Origin: Streptomyces composti
GTDB taxonomy: Bacteria > Actinomycetota > Actinomycetes > Streptomycetales > Streptomycetaceae
DNA: 33,031 nt
Direction of reading: 5' to 3'
NCBI RefSeq assembly: GCF_012034205.1
Contig: NZ_JAATEM010000047.1
Coordinates: 1 to 33,031 of the forward strand
Shown: one piece after another, positions 8,985-17,160 of the stretch
Numbering within the stretch: the stretch's first letter is position 1
How the letters are laid out: every line of letters starts with the position of its first letter
The notes under the pieces: generated by a model
Told to the model about the DNA's origin: nothing
The model's database searches: none
The model's input: the letters and a program-made list of their open reading frames with translations, nothing else
Program-made: the position numbers and the translations under genes

Positions 8985-10219
8985 GGGCGCCGCTCGCCGG
9001 TGCCCGTGAGGCCCGCCGTCTGCGCCAGCATCTGCTCGAATCGGTCCCGTGCCGGGCTGGAGGCGTTCTGTGCGGCCCGGAAACCGGACCTCAGCAGCGG
9101 CTCGTTACCAGGCGCGAGCCGGCAGAGCGTCAGGTAATGGTCGACGGCCCGTTCGTACTCGCCCAGCTCCTCCCAGCAGCGCGTGGCACGCAGCAGATGG
9201 TGGCCGACGTACGGAGGCCCCATCGCGGCTGCCTCTTCGTAGAGCTCAGCGGCCCGCCGTTTGTCACCGGCTCGCTGATGAACCTCCGCCAATTCGGCGT
9301 AGCTGGGCGACCAGGCGGAGTCGAGCGCGATGAGCGACTCCCCGGCGTCCCTGGCCTTGTCGAAGTCACGCGTGACGTAGAGGTGTTCCTTGAGCGTGGA
9401 CTCGTAGTACGTCTTCAGGAAGTTCAACTCGTAGGGCCGCGAGCGGCGGCTGATCGCCTCCTGTGCTGCCTCCCTGGTGCGCTCCATGTAGCGCCGGGTC
9501 GAAAGCGCCTGGCCTTTTCCGGCCGGGATCATGGCGAGGGCTCGGTTCCACGCGGAGATCGTTGTCGGGTCGATGTGCTCCGGCTCCTTGGTGAGTGCGC
9601 ATCCGGTGCGGACGTACCAACGGAAGTCCGCTTCGCTCAGCTCCTTGCGTTTTAGATACCAGACCACGGCCTGCGCGCATACGTCGATGACGCGTTCCCG
9701 GGGCACCGTGCCAGTCTCGATCGCCTCACGCATCCGGCTGAACGCGCCGGGCGAGCCAGCGCCGTCGTCGCGACGGTTCGCCACCATGAAGTCGAGCATG
9801 GCGGTCTCCAGCCGGTCGCGCGGGGTGACCGCCCGGGCTTCGGCGAGCCGCAAGAGGCGGGAGGCGGGATCGAAGCGGGAGATCGTGATGAGGGCTGACG
9901 CCACATTGACCAGGCCGATGACCGAGAGGTCGGGTGCGTTGTCCGCCAGCTCGGCCAGGCGCACCACGGCAGGTCCGGGCTGGTCTCTCAGATCGGCCAG
10001 CGGTTCGTAGCGGCGCCCGTCCAGCAGGGCGGCTTCCCGGAGCACACCAGGCTCGAAGACCTGGGTGAAGGAGTATCCGTAGCGATCCGTACGCAGCTCG
10101 CGGTAGTGCTCCACGCAGGCCCGGGAGAAGAGGTCCACGGGCCGGTCCGGAGCGGAGGTGTACTCAAGCCGGATCAGCGTTTCCTGAAAGGAGTTCCGGC
10201 GGAACACCAGCTCAGGCAT
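8981..10219 (-). CDS. TPR-repeat protein of the peptide operon
   Basis: A 412-aa soluble protein. Its last third (about residues 275-400) has tetratricopeptide-like helix pairs with the A-x-x-x-Y/L...A spacing, for example SYAELAEVHQRAGDKRRAAE and YERAVDHYLTLCRLAPGNEP. The N-terminal part is not recognised. The ATG at 10219 has AAGGAG about 7 bases upstream; the frame stays open further upstream but without a site. It is the first gene after the peptide gene. TPR proteins usually hold protein partners, so it could bind the acidic peptide or assemble the enzymes; this is inference. Confidence 0.75.
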   Translation of the reverse strand: MPELVFRRNSFQETLIRLEYTSAPDRPVDLFSRACVEHYRELRTDRYGYSFTQVFEPGVLREAALLDGRRYEPLADLRDQPGPAVVRLAELADNAPDLSVIGLVNVASALITISRFDPASRLLRLAEARAVTPRDRLETAMLDFMVANRRDDGAGSPGAFSRMREAIETGTVPRERVIDVCAQAVVWYLKRKELSEADFRWYVRTGCALTKEPEHIDPTTISAWNRALAMIPAGKGQALSTRRYMERTREAAQEAISRRSRPYELNFLKTYYESTLKEHLYVTRDFDKARDAGESLIALDSAWSPSYAELAEVHQRAGDKRRAAELYEEAAAMGPPYVGHHLLRATRCWEELGEYERAVDHYLTLCRLAPGNEPLLRSGFRAAQNASSPARDRFEQMLAQTAGLTGTGERRP

Positions 10220-10310
10220 GACGAGGCTCCTTCCACTGTCCACTCCAGGCGACGCGCGTCGGCACGAGAGGCTTTCGGCGAGTGGGCGGCTGGCACCTAC
10301 GCGGGTAGCC

Positions 10311-10339
10311 GGTGGCACCGGGGTCACGTCGTGCCAACC
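10311..10339 (-). promoter_or_regulatory. Intercistronic hairpin between the peptide gene and the TPR gene
   Basis: On the minus strand GGTTGGCAC pairs with GTGCCACC (8 pairs, one bulged T) around an 11-base loop, about 20 bases after the peptide stop. Such a partial terminator would let the peptide message exceed that of the enzymes, as in many precursor-peptide operons. Confidence 0.35.
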
Positions 10340-10358
10340 GCCGCTGTACATCAGGTGA

Positions 10359-10649
<291 letters not shown>

Positions 10650-10855
10650 TTATTCCGTTTCCCGGATCTTGCGGAATGATTCCTGAGCTGCACTTTCTGG
10701 AAGCGGTCGCGGCGGGTGGTGGCCGACAGATATCAGCTTCGGTTGACCGGTTCGCCGCAGGAGGCACGGTACCGGATTCGGTGCCTGGGGAAGGGGTAGG
10801 CTCTGCCATCCCTCCGAGTCAGTCGTACACCGATCTTCGAGGACCGGGCTGGAAG

Positions 10856-11932
10856 ATGAGATATCGCTGTTTGGGGACAACCGGGCTGAAAGTCTCGCGC
10901 CTGTGTCTGGGGACGGCCACTATGGGCTCCCGCTGGGGAACCCGGTGGACCATGCCCGAAGAGGACGCGGATTCGCTGATCGGGAGCGCCCTCGACCTCG
11001 GCATTAACTTCTTCGACACCGCGAACGTGTACAACGGCGGGGAAAGCGAGACATGGCTGGGCAGAGCCCTTCGACGTCGGTCGGTACGGGACACCGTGGT
11101 CGTCGCTACCAAATTCGGCTACCGGACGGATCCGCGCAACGCCAACAGCGGAGGGTGCAGCCGCAGCGCGATGTTCACCGCAGTGGAACAGTCGCTCCGG
11201 CGGCTGGGCACGGACTACATCGACCTGTACTACCTGCACCTGTGGGACGGCGTGACACCGCCCGAGGAGACGCTGGCCGCGGCGGGGGACCTGATCTCCG
11301 CCGGCCGGATCCGGTACTTCGGCCTCAGCAACGTGCCCGGCTGGTACCTCGGGCAGGTACAGGTGCTGTCCCAGTGGCGGGGGCTGCCGGCACCGGCCGC
11401 GGTCCAGATGAACTACAACCTTCTCGAGCGGTCCGTGGAGCACGAGATGACGCCCCTGTTGCGGCACGGGCCGTCCCTCGTGAGCTGGGGCCCCTTAGCC
11501 AACGGTCTCCTGACCGGCCACTACCGGGTGGATCCGAAACGGCGTGAGATCCACGGGCGGGGCAGGCTGACGGACGCGTTCACGACCGGGGACATCGACC
11601 CGTTCCAGGAGGTGGTCGTCCAGGTGCTCGACTGCCTCGGCGAGATCTCACGGGAGCTCGGGTGCAGCGCCGCTCAGGTGGCCCTGGCCTGGCTGCTGCA
11701 CAAGCCCGCGGTCACTTCGGTGGCGCTCGGGGTGTCGTCGCCGAAGCAACTCCTCGAGAACGCCGCGGCGCTGGACGTGGAGCTGCCAGCCGAGATGGTC
11801 GCCCGGCTCGATGCGGCAAGCACACGACCCGCCCCCTACCCGTACACCTTCTTGAAGGCGGCGTACCAGGAGAGCGTTCACGCTGATCAGTCGCCGGAAC
11901 GGGCGGAGCCGACCGGTTCGGGCGCGCTGTGA
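10856..11932 (+). CDS. Aldo/keto reductase
   Basis: NADPH-dependent oxidoreductase of 358 aa with the TIM-barrel aldo/keto reductase fold. The catalytic tetrad is complete: D54 (FDTANVY), Y59, K86 (VVVATKFGYR) and H128 (YYLHLW). The later segments FGLSNV and QMNYNLLER are standard substrate- and cofactor-pocket motifs; ALGVSSPKQLLEN is the usual phosphate-binding end. I chose the ATG at 10856 because the family begins MxYRxLGxTGLKVS there; the open frame upstream reads as non-coding. It is close to the YajO/Tas-like group. The last 46 bases overlap the end of the convergent flavoprotein gene. The substrate is unknown. Confidence 0.88.
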   Translation: MRYRCLGTTGLKVSRLCLGTATMGSRWGTRWTMPEEDADSLIGSALDLGINFFDTANVYNGGESETWLGRALRRRSVRDTVVVATKFGYRTDPRNANSGGCSRSAMFTAVEQSLRRLGTDYIDLYYLHLWDGVTPPEETLAAAGDLISAGRIRYFGLSNVPGWYLGQVQVLSQWRGLPAPAAVQMNYNLLERSVEHEMTPLLRHGPSLVSWGPLANGLLTGHYRVDPKRREIHGRGRLTDAFTTGDIDPFQEVVVQVLDCLGEISRELGCSAAQVALAWLLHKPAVTSVALGVSSPKQLLENAAALDVELPAEMVARLDAASTRPAPYPYTFLKAAYQESVHADQSPERAEPTGSGAL

Positions 11933-13365
11933 CCGTGGTGGGTCCGCAGGCTGCGCCGGATTTCCTGGGCGTTGTGCGGACTGCCCAGGGCGTAGGCGAC
12001 CAGGTCGGGGCCCAGGCCGTAGTCGATGCCCAGCCAGTCGTAGAAAGCCGTGGCCTGCTGGCGGTAGATGGTGGCCAGCCAACTGGTCGAGCCGTGGGGC
12101 GCTGCCTGCGACTCGAACCATCCGGCCAGGCAGTGCTGCACGTACTCCTCGATGGAATGTTCCACCGTGCGGGTCTGGATGAGCCGGCGTACCGGCGTGA
12201 ACAGGTCGTCGATCAGACGCTCCTTGCCCTGCAGTTCGTTGGCGGCGTTCGCCGCGAGCAGGGGTGCGCAGTGGAGTCCGTCCCTGTAGGTGCCGGTCAG
12301 CAGGTACAGCCCGGGCAGCGCGGACCACCCGATCAGTGGGAAGCCGTCGAGGGTGACCGGCCGGTTTCCCACCAGCCACTGCTCCACCTCGTGATGCGTG
12401 ACCTCCTCGTCGAGTTGCTGCATCGCGCACTGCGTCAGGAAGTGCACGTCGGTCATGGGCACACTGGTCAACGGCTCCTTCGCGACGCTGTTGGTGGCGC
12501 CGAGATACTCCCTGCCGCCGCCGAGCGGTACGACGTGCAGCCCGCAGGCGAAGGCCCGGTTGGGCGTTCGGACCACGCTCTCGAAGGGCGTGCCGGACAC
12601 GCGCCGGGTGACCAGGGCGAATCCGCGTCCCGCGAAGAGGGGGATCAGCTGCGACGGCGTGAGCGCGGTCTGCAGCAAGGACGCGCCGCGGGCACCACCC
12701 GCCACCACCACGGTCTCCGCCTCCATATGGACACCGTTCGCCAGCCGGACACCGCAGACCCGGTCGTCTACGGTGACAAGCGCCTCGGCGTTCTGGTCGG
12801 CCAGGGTCACTCCGGCCCGTTCGAGCCGCCCCTCCAAGGCGGCCAGGAGTCGCCGCGCATCCACCGCGCCCTCCCCCGGCAGGTGCAGGGCGCGCAGTGC
12901 CCGCTGGTCGGCGCGCGGGTGGTAGCCGACGATCTCCCCCGGGTCGACCTCGTGAACGTCCTCGCCGTACGCGGTAAGCGCGTCGGTCATCGCCGCGTAG
13001 TTCACCGAGTCGAGATAGGAACCGCACGTGTTGAGGACCACGTGGGTGCTCTCAGCCACCTTCAGCGGTGGCTGCCCGGCCGGGGCGTCGGACTCCAGGC
13101 GACGCAGCACCTGCGGCCAAAGCCGGTGCGCGGCCCGGCTCATCTCGAACTTGATCCTGGCCGGCTCGGTGCGCAGCGTTTCCGTGGTCACTTCACCGAA
13201 GCAGCCGAGCATGGCACCGGCCGCCTGGCTCGCGCCCGTCTCGCGGCCGCGCGGGCCCGCGACGGCGATCGTTCCCGATCCCCGCGTGATCAGCTCCTCC
13301 GCCAGGAAGAGGCCCAAGGCGCCATTGCCGATGATCAGAGTGTCGTAATACTGCACGCTCGCCAT
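11887..13365 (-). CDS. FAD-dependent oxidoreductase, DAO / glycine-oxidase-like family
   Basis: Flavoprotein of 492 aa. The dinucleotide-binding motif G13-x-G15-x-x-G18 (IIGNGALG) is at the N-terminus, followed by the ETGASQAAGAML stretch that binds FAD in D-amino-acid-oxidase-fold enzymes. A second typical segment, VVVAGGARGASLL, lies near residue 217, and the closing motif (YLLTGTYRDGLHCAPLLA) near 360. It is about 100 residues longer than ThiO-like glycine oxidases; the extra C-terminal part (about 385-492) is unfamiliar. The likely reaction is oxidation of an amine or amino acid to an imine. Together with the P450 and the aminotransferase it may tailor an amino-acid-derived group. Confidence 0.82.
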   Translation of the reverse strand: MASVQYYDTLIIGNGALGLFLAEELITRGSGTIAVAGPRGRETGASQAAGAMLGCFGEVTTETLRTEPARIKFEMSRAAHRLWPQVLRRLESDAPAGQPPLKVAESTHVVLNTCGSYLDSVNYAAMTDALTAYGEDVHEVDPGEIVGYHPRADQRALRALHLPGEGAVDARRLLAALEGRLERAGVTLADQNAEALVTVDDRVCGVRLANGVHMEAETVVVAGGARGASLLQTALTPSQLIPLFAGRGFALVTRRVSGTPFESVVRTPNRAFACGLHVVPLGGGREYLGATNSVAKEPLTSVPMTDVHFLTQCAMQQLDEEVTHHEVEQWLVGNRPVTLDGFPLIGWSALPGLYLLTGTYRDGLHCAPLLAANAANELQGKERLIDDLFTPVRRLIQTRTVEHSIEEYVQHCLAGWFESQAAPHGSTSWLATIYRQQATAFYDWLGIDYGLGPDLVAYALGSPHNAQEIRRSLRTHHGHSAPEPVGSARSGD

Positions 13366-13700
13366 AGCAGACCGCCTGAATGTCTGTCAGGCCGGGTTCC
13401 GGCCAGGAATTGTCATGGGAGTCGGCGTCGAAAACCGGACAGCATGTCCACCCGGTGAAATGCTGGCAAAAGAATGATCGCTCGGGAACGGTACTCGCTC
13501 ACCCGCCCGTCGGTCCACAGGCCCTCGGTATCCCACCAGACGGAAGAAGGGCCTACCGCAAGGGATCAGCCAATCAAGGGACCGCCGCTCGCTCTGCGCC
13601 CGCACCTCACTAGCCTGCGGGCGCACTACTCTCCTCCACAGGTCTGATATAGGGTGATCCGGCACCGCTGAACACCAGGGTTGCCCGGGGGTCCGACTAA
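13366..13700. other. Divergent intergenic region, flavoprotein / P450
   Basis: This gap is 335 bases long, with no convincing gene. It should hold the promoters of both flanking genes. On the minus strand, TTGATT and TAGGCC are separated by 16 bases, around 13551-13578, a fair promoter for the flavoprotein gene. ATTGGCTGAT (minus strand, 13574-13565) overlaps that -35 and recurs at 16364-16373. TATAGGGT near 13650 could be a -10 for the P450 gene. Confidence 0.4.
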
Positions 13701-14900
13701 ATGGCTGCGCACATTCCCGACCCGTATCTGATGTATGCACGGCTCCGCGAAAAAGGTCCGATTCACCGGAAGGTCAGTCGTTACGGACACGACACCTGGC
13801 TCGTCACCGGTTACGAAGCCACGCGGTCGGTGCTTCTCGATCCCCGCCTTTCCAGAAATCCGCACCACGCGCCGCAATGGATGCGGGACCAGGAACTCAC
13901 CGGCGGCGGTGTGCTCGGCATCAATCTGCTGGCCAGCGATCCACCGGATCACACACGAATACGCCGCCTCGTCTCCCAGGCCTTCACCCGCCGCCGGGTC
14001 GAAGCTCTGCGGCCGCGCATCCAGGCCATCGCGGACGACTTGCTGGAGGACATGGCACGGTACCCAGAGGTCGACCTGCTGGAGTCCTTCGCGGCGCCGC
14101 TGTCGCTCACCGTCATCTGCGAACTGCTCGGTGTCCCGGCCAAGGACAGCGCCGATTTCCGGCGCTGGACGCGGGAGACGATGATTCCACCGATCGACGA
14201 GGAGTCGAAAGCGGTCCTGCGCCGGGGCACGCTCGCCATGAAGGACTACCTCACCCGGCTGATCGACGAGTGGCGCGGCAGAACATCTCCGCGGCTCGCG
14301 CCCGATGAACAGCCCACGCTGACCGGCGCGCTGATCGCCGCGATGGATGAAGGCGACCAGCTCTCGGACCAGGAACTGCAAGGCACCCTTGCCCTATTGC
14401 TGATGGCCGGGCACGAGACGACGGTGAACCTGGTCGGGAACGCGATGGCGGCTCTCTTCCGCCATTCCGACCAGTGGCGTCTGCTGCGTGAGACCCCGGA
14501 CCTGCTTCCGGGTGCGCTCGAGGAACTCCTGCGCTTCGCCAGCCCGGTGGAGATGGCGATGCCCCGCTACGCGACCGAGGACCTGACGCTCGCCGGGGCC
14601 GACATACCGGCCGGGGGTGTGGTGCTGGCCTGCATCGCATCCGCCAACCGTGACGCAGCCCAGGTGGAGGCCGGCGACTCCCTCGACATCACCAGGCCGG
14701 ACGCGCAGGCGATGCTGAGCTTTGGGCACGGGCCGCACTTCTGCCTGGGCGCGGCACTCGCCCGGCTCGAGGCCCGCATGGCCCTGGAATCCCTGCTACG
14801 ACGCTTCCCCGGGCTGAAGCTCGCCTGCCCGCCCGAGTCGCTGGCCTGGCGGCACAGTGCCGTGCGGGGGCTGGAGAAGGTGCCGGTGGTGCTGGGGTAG
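13701..14900 (+). CDS. Cytochrome P450 (bacterial class I)
   Basis: Soluble P450 of 399 aa, the usual length for Streptomyces tailoring P450s. The heme-thiolate motif FGHGPHFCLG has the Cys at 348; the I-helix oxygen-activation motif is AGHETT at 236-241; the K-helix ExxR is E275-R278; DPPDHTRIRRL (80-90) is the C-helix. The enzyme would hydroxylate or cross-link a substrate with electrons from a ferredoxin, but no ferredoxin gene is next to it. P450s that cross-link aromatic residues act in several ribosomal-peptide pathways; the Phe/Tyr-rich start of the local peptide makes that worth testing. The subfamily cannot be told by eye. Confidence 0.93.
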   Translation: MAAHIPDPYLMYARLREKGPIHRKVSRYGHDTWLVTGYEATRSVLLDPRLSRNPHHAPQWMRDQELTGGGVLGINLLASDPPDHTRIRRLVSQAFTRRRVEALRPRIQAIADDLLEDMARYPEVDLLESFAAPLSLTVICELLGVPAKDSADFRRWTRETMIPPIDEESKAVLRRGTLAMKDYLTRLIDEWRGRTSPRLAPDEQPTLTGALIAAMDEGDQLSDQELQGTLALLLMAGHETTVNLVGNAMAALFRHSDQWRLLRETPDLLPGALEELLRFASPVEMAMPRYATEDLTLAGADIPAGGVVLACIASANRDAAQVEAGDSLDITRPDAQAMLSFGHGPHFCLGAALARLEARMALESLLRRFPGLKLACPPESLAWRHSAVRGLEKVPVVLG

Positions 14901-14940
14901 GCGGGGGCGCGAGCGCGGGATCCCTGTGCGTGGTCAAGGG

Positions 14941-14956
14941 GGCGACTGGCGTCGCC
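14941..14956. terminator. Hairpin between convergent P450 and aminotransferase genes
   Basis: GGCGAC and GTCGCC form a perfect 6-bp stem with a TGGC loop in the 69-base gap between the two stops. It could stop transcription from both sides. Confidence 0.4.
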
Positions 14957-14969
14957 TCGACGACCCGCG

Positions 14970-16256
14970 TCACTCCGCGGTCTGCTGCTTGCGCCACGCG
15001 ATCAGCGCGTCGATCTCGTTCTCCACCTTGCGGATGGCCTCGCCGTACGCGTCGATGATCCAGTCGTCCTCGTCGAGGAAATGCGGGAAGGCGAGTTGAG
15101 CGTCCACGTGCGCCTCGGCTGCGGGGAAGTCGCCCTCGGCATAGACGCGTTTGCCGGGTGCGAAGGGGCCTTGCCGGCGGTAGCCGTCCTCGTAGCGGGT
15201 GAAGAGTGCGGTGCGGTGGAGCAGCGGGTGGTATCCGCGGGGCAGGACCAGCAGTCCCTCTGCCTGGAGTGCCTTGGCGTAGGTGTCGATGTCCACACCA
15301 GCCGCCTCGGCGTCGAAGCCTGCGGTGTAGCCGAGCCAGGAGCCGCGGGTGGTGTAGGGCCGGGTGACGGGGGGCCGCAGCAGGCGGGAGGACTCCAACT
15401 GCCGGGTGAGGGCGTTGTAGCGCCGCGCGCGTCGGTCCATCAGGTCCTCGATCCGGCGGAACCTGCGGTACGAGATGGCGACGCCCAGGGCGTGCATTCG
15501 GAAGTTGTGCCCGTATCCGGTCTCGACGAACGGCAGGTACCTCTCTGACCTGACCTGGGCCTCACTGCGCCGAGCGAAATGACCGACGAGGTTGGCCCTC
15601 TCCATGATCTCGTCGTCGTCGGTGACGAGCGCGCCACCCTGGCCGCCGCTGAGCAGTTTGCTCGACCCCAGGCTGAAGGCCGCCACATGACCGAGGGAGC
15701 CGACACGTCGGCCGCGGTAGGTCGCACCGATCGCCAGCGAGGAATCCTCCACGACGCGCAGGCGGTGGTCTTGGGCGATCTGCATGATCTCGTCCATCTC
15801 GGCCGGGTGGCCCCACTGGTGAGTGACCACAATGGCCCGGGTGGCATCGGTGATGCGTTTGCGGACGTCGTCCGGGTCGAGGTTGCCGGTCTCCGGGTCC
15901 ACATCGGCAAGAACGGGAACGACTCCGAGACTCACCAGTGGGGTGACGGTCGCGAGAAATGTGTACGTCGACGCGATGACCTCGTCACCGGGCTCCAGGC
16001 CGAGCCCGAAGTAGGCCGAGTACAGGGCGCTGGTCCCGGAGTTGGTGAGAACGGCGTAGCGCACGCCGTGATAGGCGGCCAGTTCGTCCTCGTAGCGCCC
16101 CAGCAGGCCTTCGCGTCCGTAGAAGGACAGCCGTCCGCTCTTGCTGTACATGAACTGGATCACGGCGTCCCGGTCTTGCGCCGTGAAGGCGACCGGGTTG
16201 CCGATGACACCCGGGTTGCCGATCGTGGGCTCTCCTCCGAGGATGGCCAGCGTCAT
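14970..16256 (-). CDS. DegT/DnrJ/EryC1/StrS-family PLP aminotransferase
   Basis: Protein of 428 aa, a fold-type I aminotransferase of the sugar-aminotransferase/AHBA-synthase family. The PLP-binding lysine is K200 (SLGSSKLLSGGQGG) and the pyridine-N-binding acid is D171 (VVEDSSLAIG). TNSGTSAL at 71-78 is the phosphate pocket. I chose the ATG at 16256 because GGAG lies 5-6 bases upstream and the family starts near there; the frame stays open to 16586 without support. It has its own promoter region and is convergent with the P450 gene. No sugar-nucleotide or glycosyltransferase genes are nearby, so it may aminate a non-sugar ketone. Confidence 0.87.
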   Translation of the reverse strand: MTLAILGGEPTIGNPGVIGNPVAFTAQDRDAVIQFMYSKSGRLSFYGREGLLGRYEDELAAYHGVRYAVLTNSGTSALYSAYFGLGLEPGDEVIASTYTFLATVTPLVSLGVVPVLADVDPETGNLDPDDVRKRITDATRAIVVTHQWGHPAEMDEIMQIAQDHRLRVVEDSSLAIGATYRGRRVGSLGHVAAFSLGSSKLLSGGQGGALVTDDDEIMERANLVGHFARRSEAQVRSERYLPFVETGYGHNFRMHALGVAISYRRFRRIEDLMDRRARRYNALTRQLESSRLLRPPVTRPYTTRGSWLGYTAGFDAEAAGVDIDTYAKALQAEGLLVLPRGYHPLLHRTALFTRYEDGYRRQGPFAPGKRVYAEGDFPAAEAHVDAQLAFPHFLDEDDWIIDAYGEAIRKVENEIDALIAWRKQQTAE

Positions 16257-16592
16257 CGGATCTCCGTCCCTTCCCCAACCGGCCTTCGACGGACAAGTCC
16301 TTGGCTGCTCATCCTCCCCGCTCGGCGTGCGCATCTCCATGTCGCGGCCGCCGCTGACTGCAGATTGGCTGATTGGTACGCCTCGGCGGCGGCATTCGGA
16401 CCGTAGTGTCGTCGTGGTGGAAGGCGACATGGCGGTGTGCGCTCTGGCCGATCTGCAATCATGCTCCTCGACCAGGGGTGTCCGCAGCAGTGATAGAGAG
16501 GTGCCCGCCGAGCACGTAGCTGGCCGTCTGCATCTCGCCTCGCTGGCGCCGGCCAGTGCGTCGTAGGCCGCGGCAAAGGGAAACATGCCGCG
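16257..16592. other. Intergenic region between tpg and the aminotransferase gene
   Basis: This region is 336 bases long. It follows the tpg stop and precedes the aminotransferase start on the same strand. The plus strand has ATTGGCTGAT at 16364-16373, the same 10-mer as at 13565-13574. CTGGC/GCCAG at about 16545-16558 may be a weak tpg terminator. Short ORFs here show no ribosome binding site. Confidence 0.4.
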
Positions 16593-17156
16593 TCAGGCGC
16601 CGAAGGAGGCGTCGAAGAAGTCGATGTCCGTCAGCTCGACTTCGAGGCCGGCGGCGCGGGAGCCGTTGTCCTTGAAGTAGATCTCCTGCAGGCCTTCCGC
16701 GACGATGCGGCGGAGTTGCTGGTCGCCGGCGCCCTGCTGCCGGGCGGTGAACAGGCGCGCGGCGTAGGCGGGCGGGAGGTGGACGGTCAGCCGGCGCATC
16801 CGCGGGTCGTCGGTGGTGCCGATGGGCGCGGTGTAGCCGAACCGGGCGCGGGTCTCGATCGTGATCCCGGTGGTGGTGGCCGCACGCTTGCGGGCCGCCG
16901 CGCGCACCCGCGGCTGCCACACCTTGCGGACTTCGCGTTCCAGAGCCTCTTGCAGAGCAGGGCGGGGGTGCTTGGCCTTGCCGGCGAGGTAGCGCTCCAC
17001 CTGCCGCTGGGAGATGCCCAGGCGCTGAGCGACCGTCCTGGTGGAGCCCTTGGCGGCCTTGAGCAGCAGCCGCATCTGGGCGAGTGGGGTCTTGGGCGGG
17101 GCCTTGGTGATGGCCTCGTACTCCGCGCGCTGCAGGGCATCGTCGATGTCGCCCAC
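16593..17156 (-). CDS. tpg: Tpg, telomere terminal protein
   Basis: Protein of 187 aa that matches the Streptomyces terminal proteins in length and layout. Tpg is covalently joined to the 5' ends of linear replicons and primes the fill-in synthesis of the recessed telomere end. An HTH (about residues 38-59, STRTVAQRLGISQRQVERYL) is followed by the conserved ITIETRARFGYTA stretch (98-110), TTDDPRMRRLTV (114-125) and a C-terminal acidic end. As I recall, the priming residue in the characterised protein is a Thr near 114; T109, T114 and T115 are candidates here. The GTG start follows the tap stop by 4 bases, with a GGGGGAG site inside the end of tap, so it is translated with tap. Confidence 0.92.
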   Translation of the reverse strand: MGDIDDALQRAEYEAITKAPPKTPLAQMRLLLKAAKGSTRTVAQRLGISQRQVERYLAGKAKHPRPALQEALEREVRKVWQPRVRAAARKRAATTTGITIETRARFGYTAPIGTTDDPRMRRLTVHLPPAYAARLFTARQQGAGDQQLRRIVAEGLQEIYFKDNGSRAAGLEVELTDIDFFDASFGA

Positions 17157-17160
17157 GCTT

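Noticed and set aside
7839..9137. Open frame on the plus strand opposite the MATE gene
   Set aside because: It is hydrophilic and low-complexity, while the minus strand codes for a clear membrane transporter.
15579..16406. Open frame opposite the aminotransferase gene
   Set aside because: No recognisable protein; the minus strand has the PLP-lysine and other family motifs.
16257..16586. N-terminal extension of the aminotransferase frame
   Set aside because: The ATG at 16256 has a ribosome binding site and family-typical start; the extension is Arg/Ser-rich and includes promoter-like DNA.
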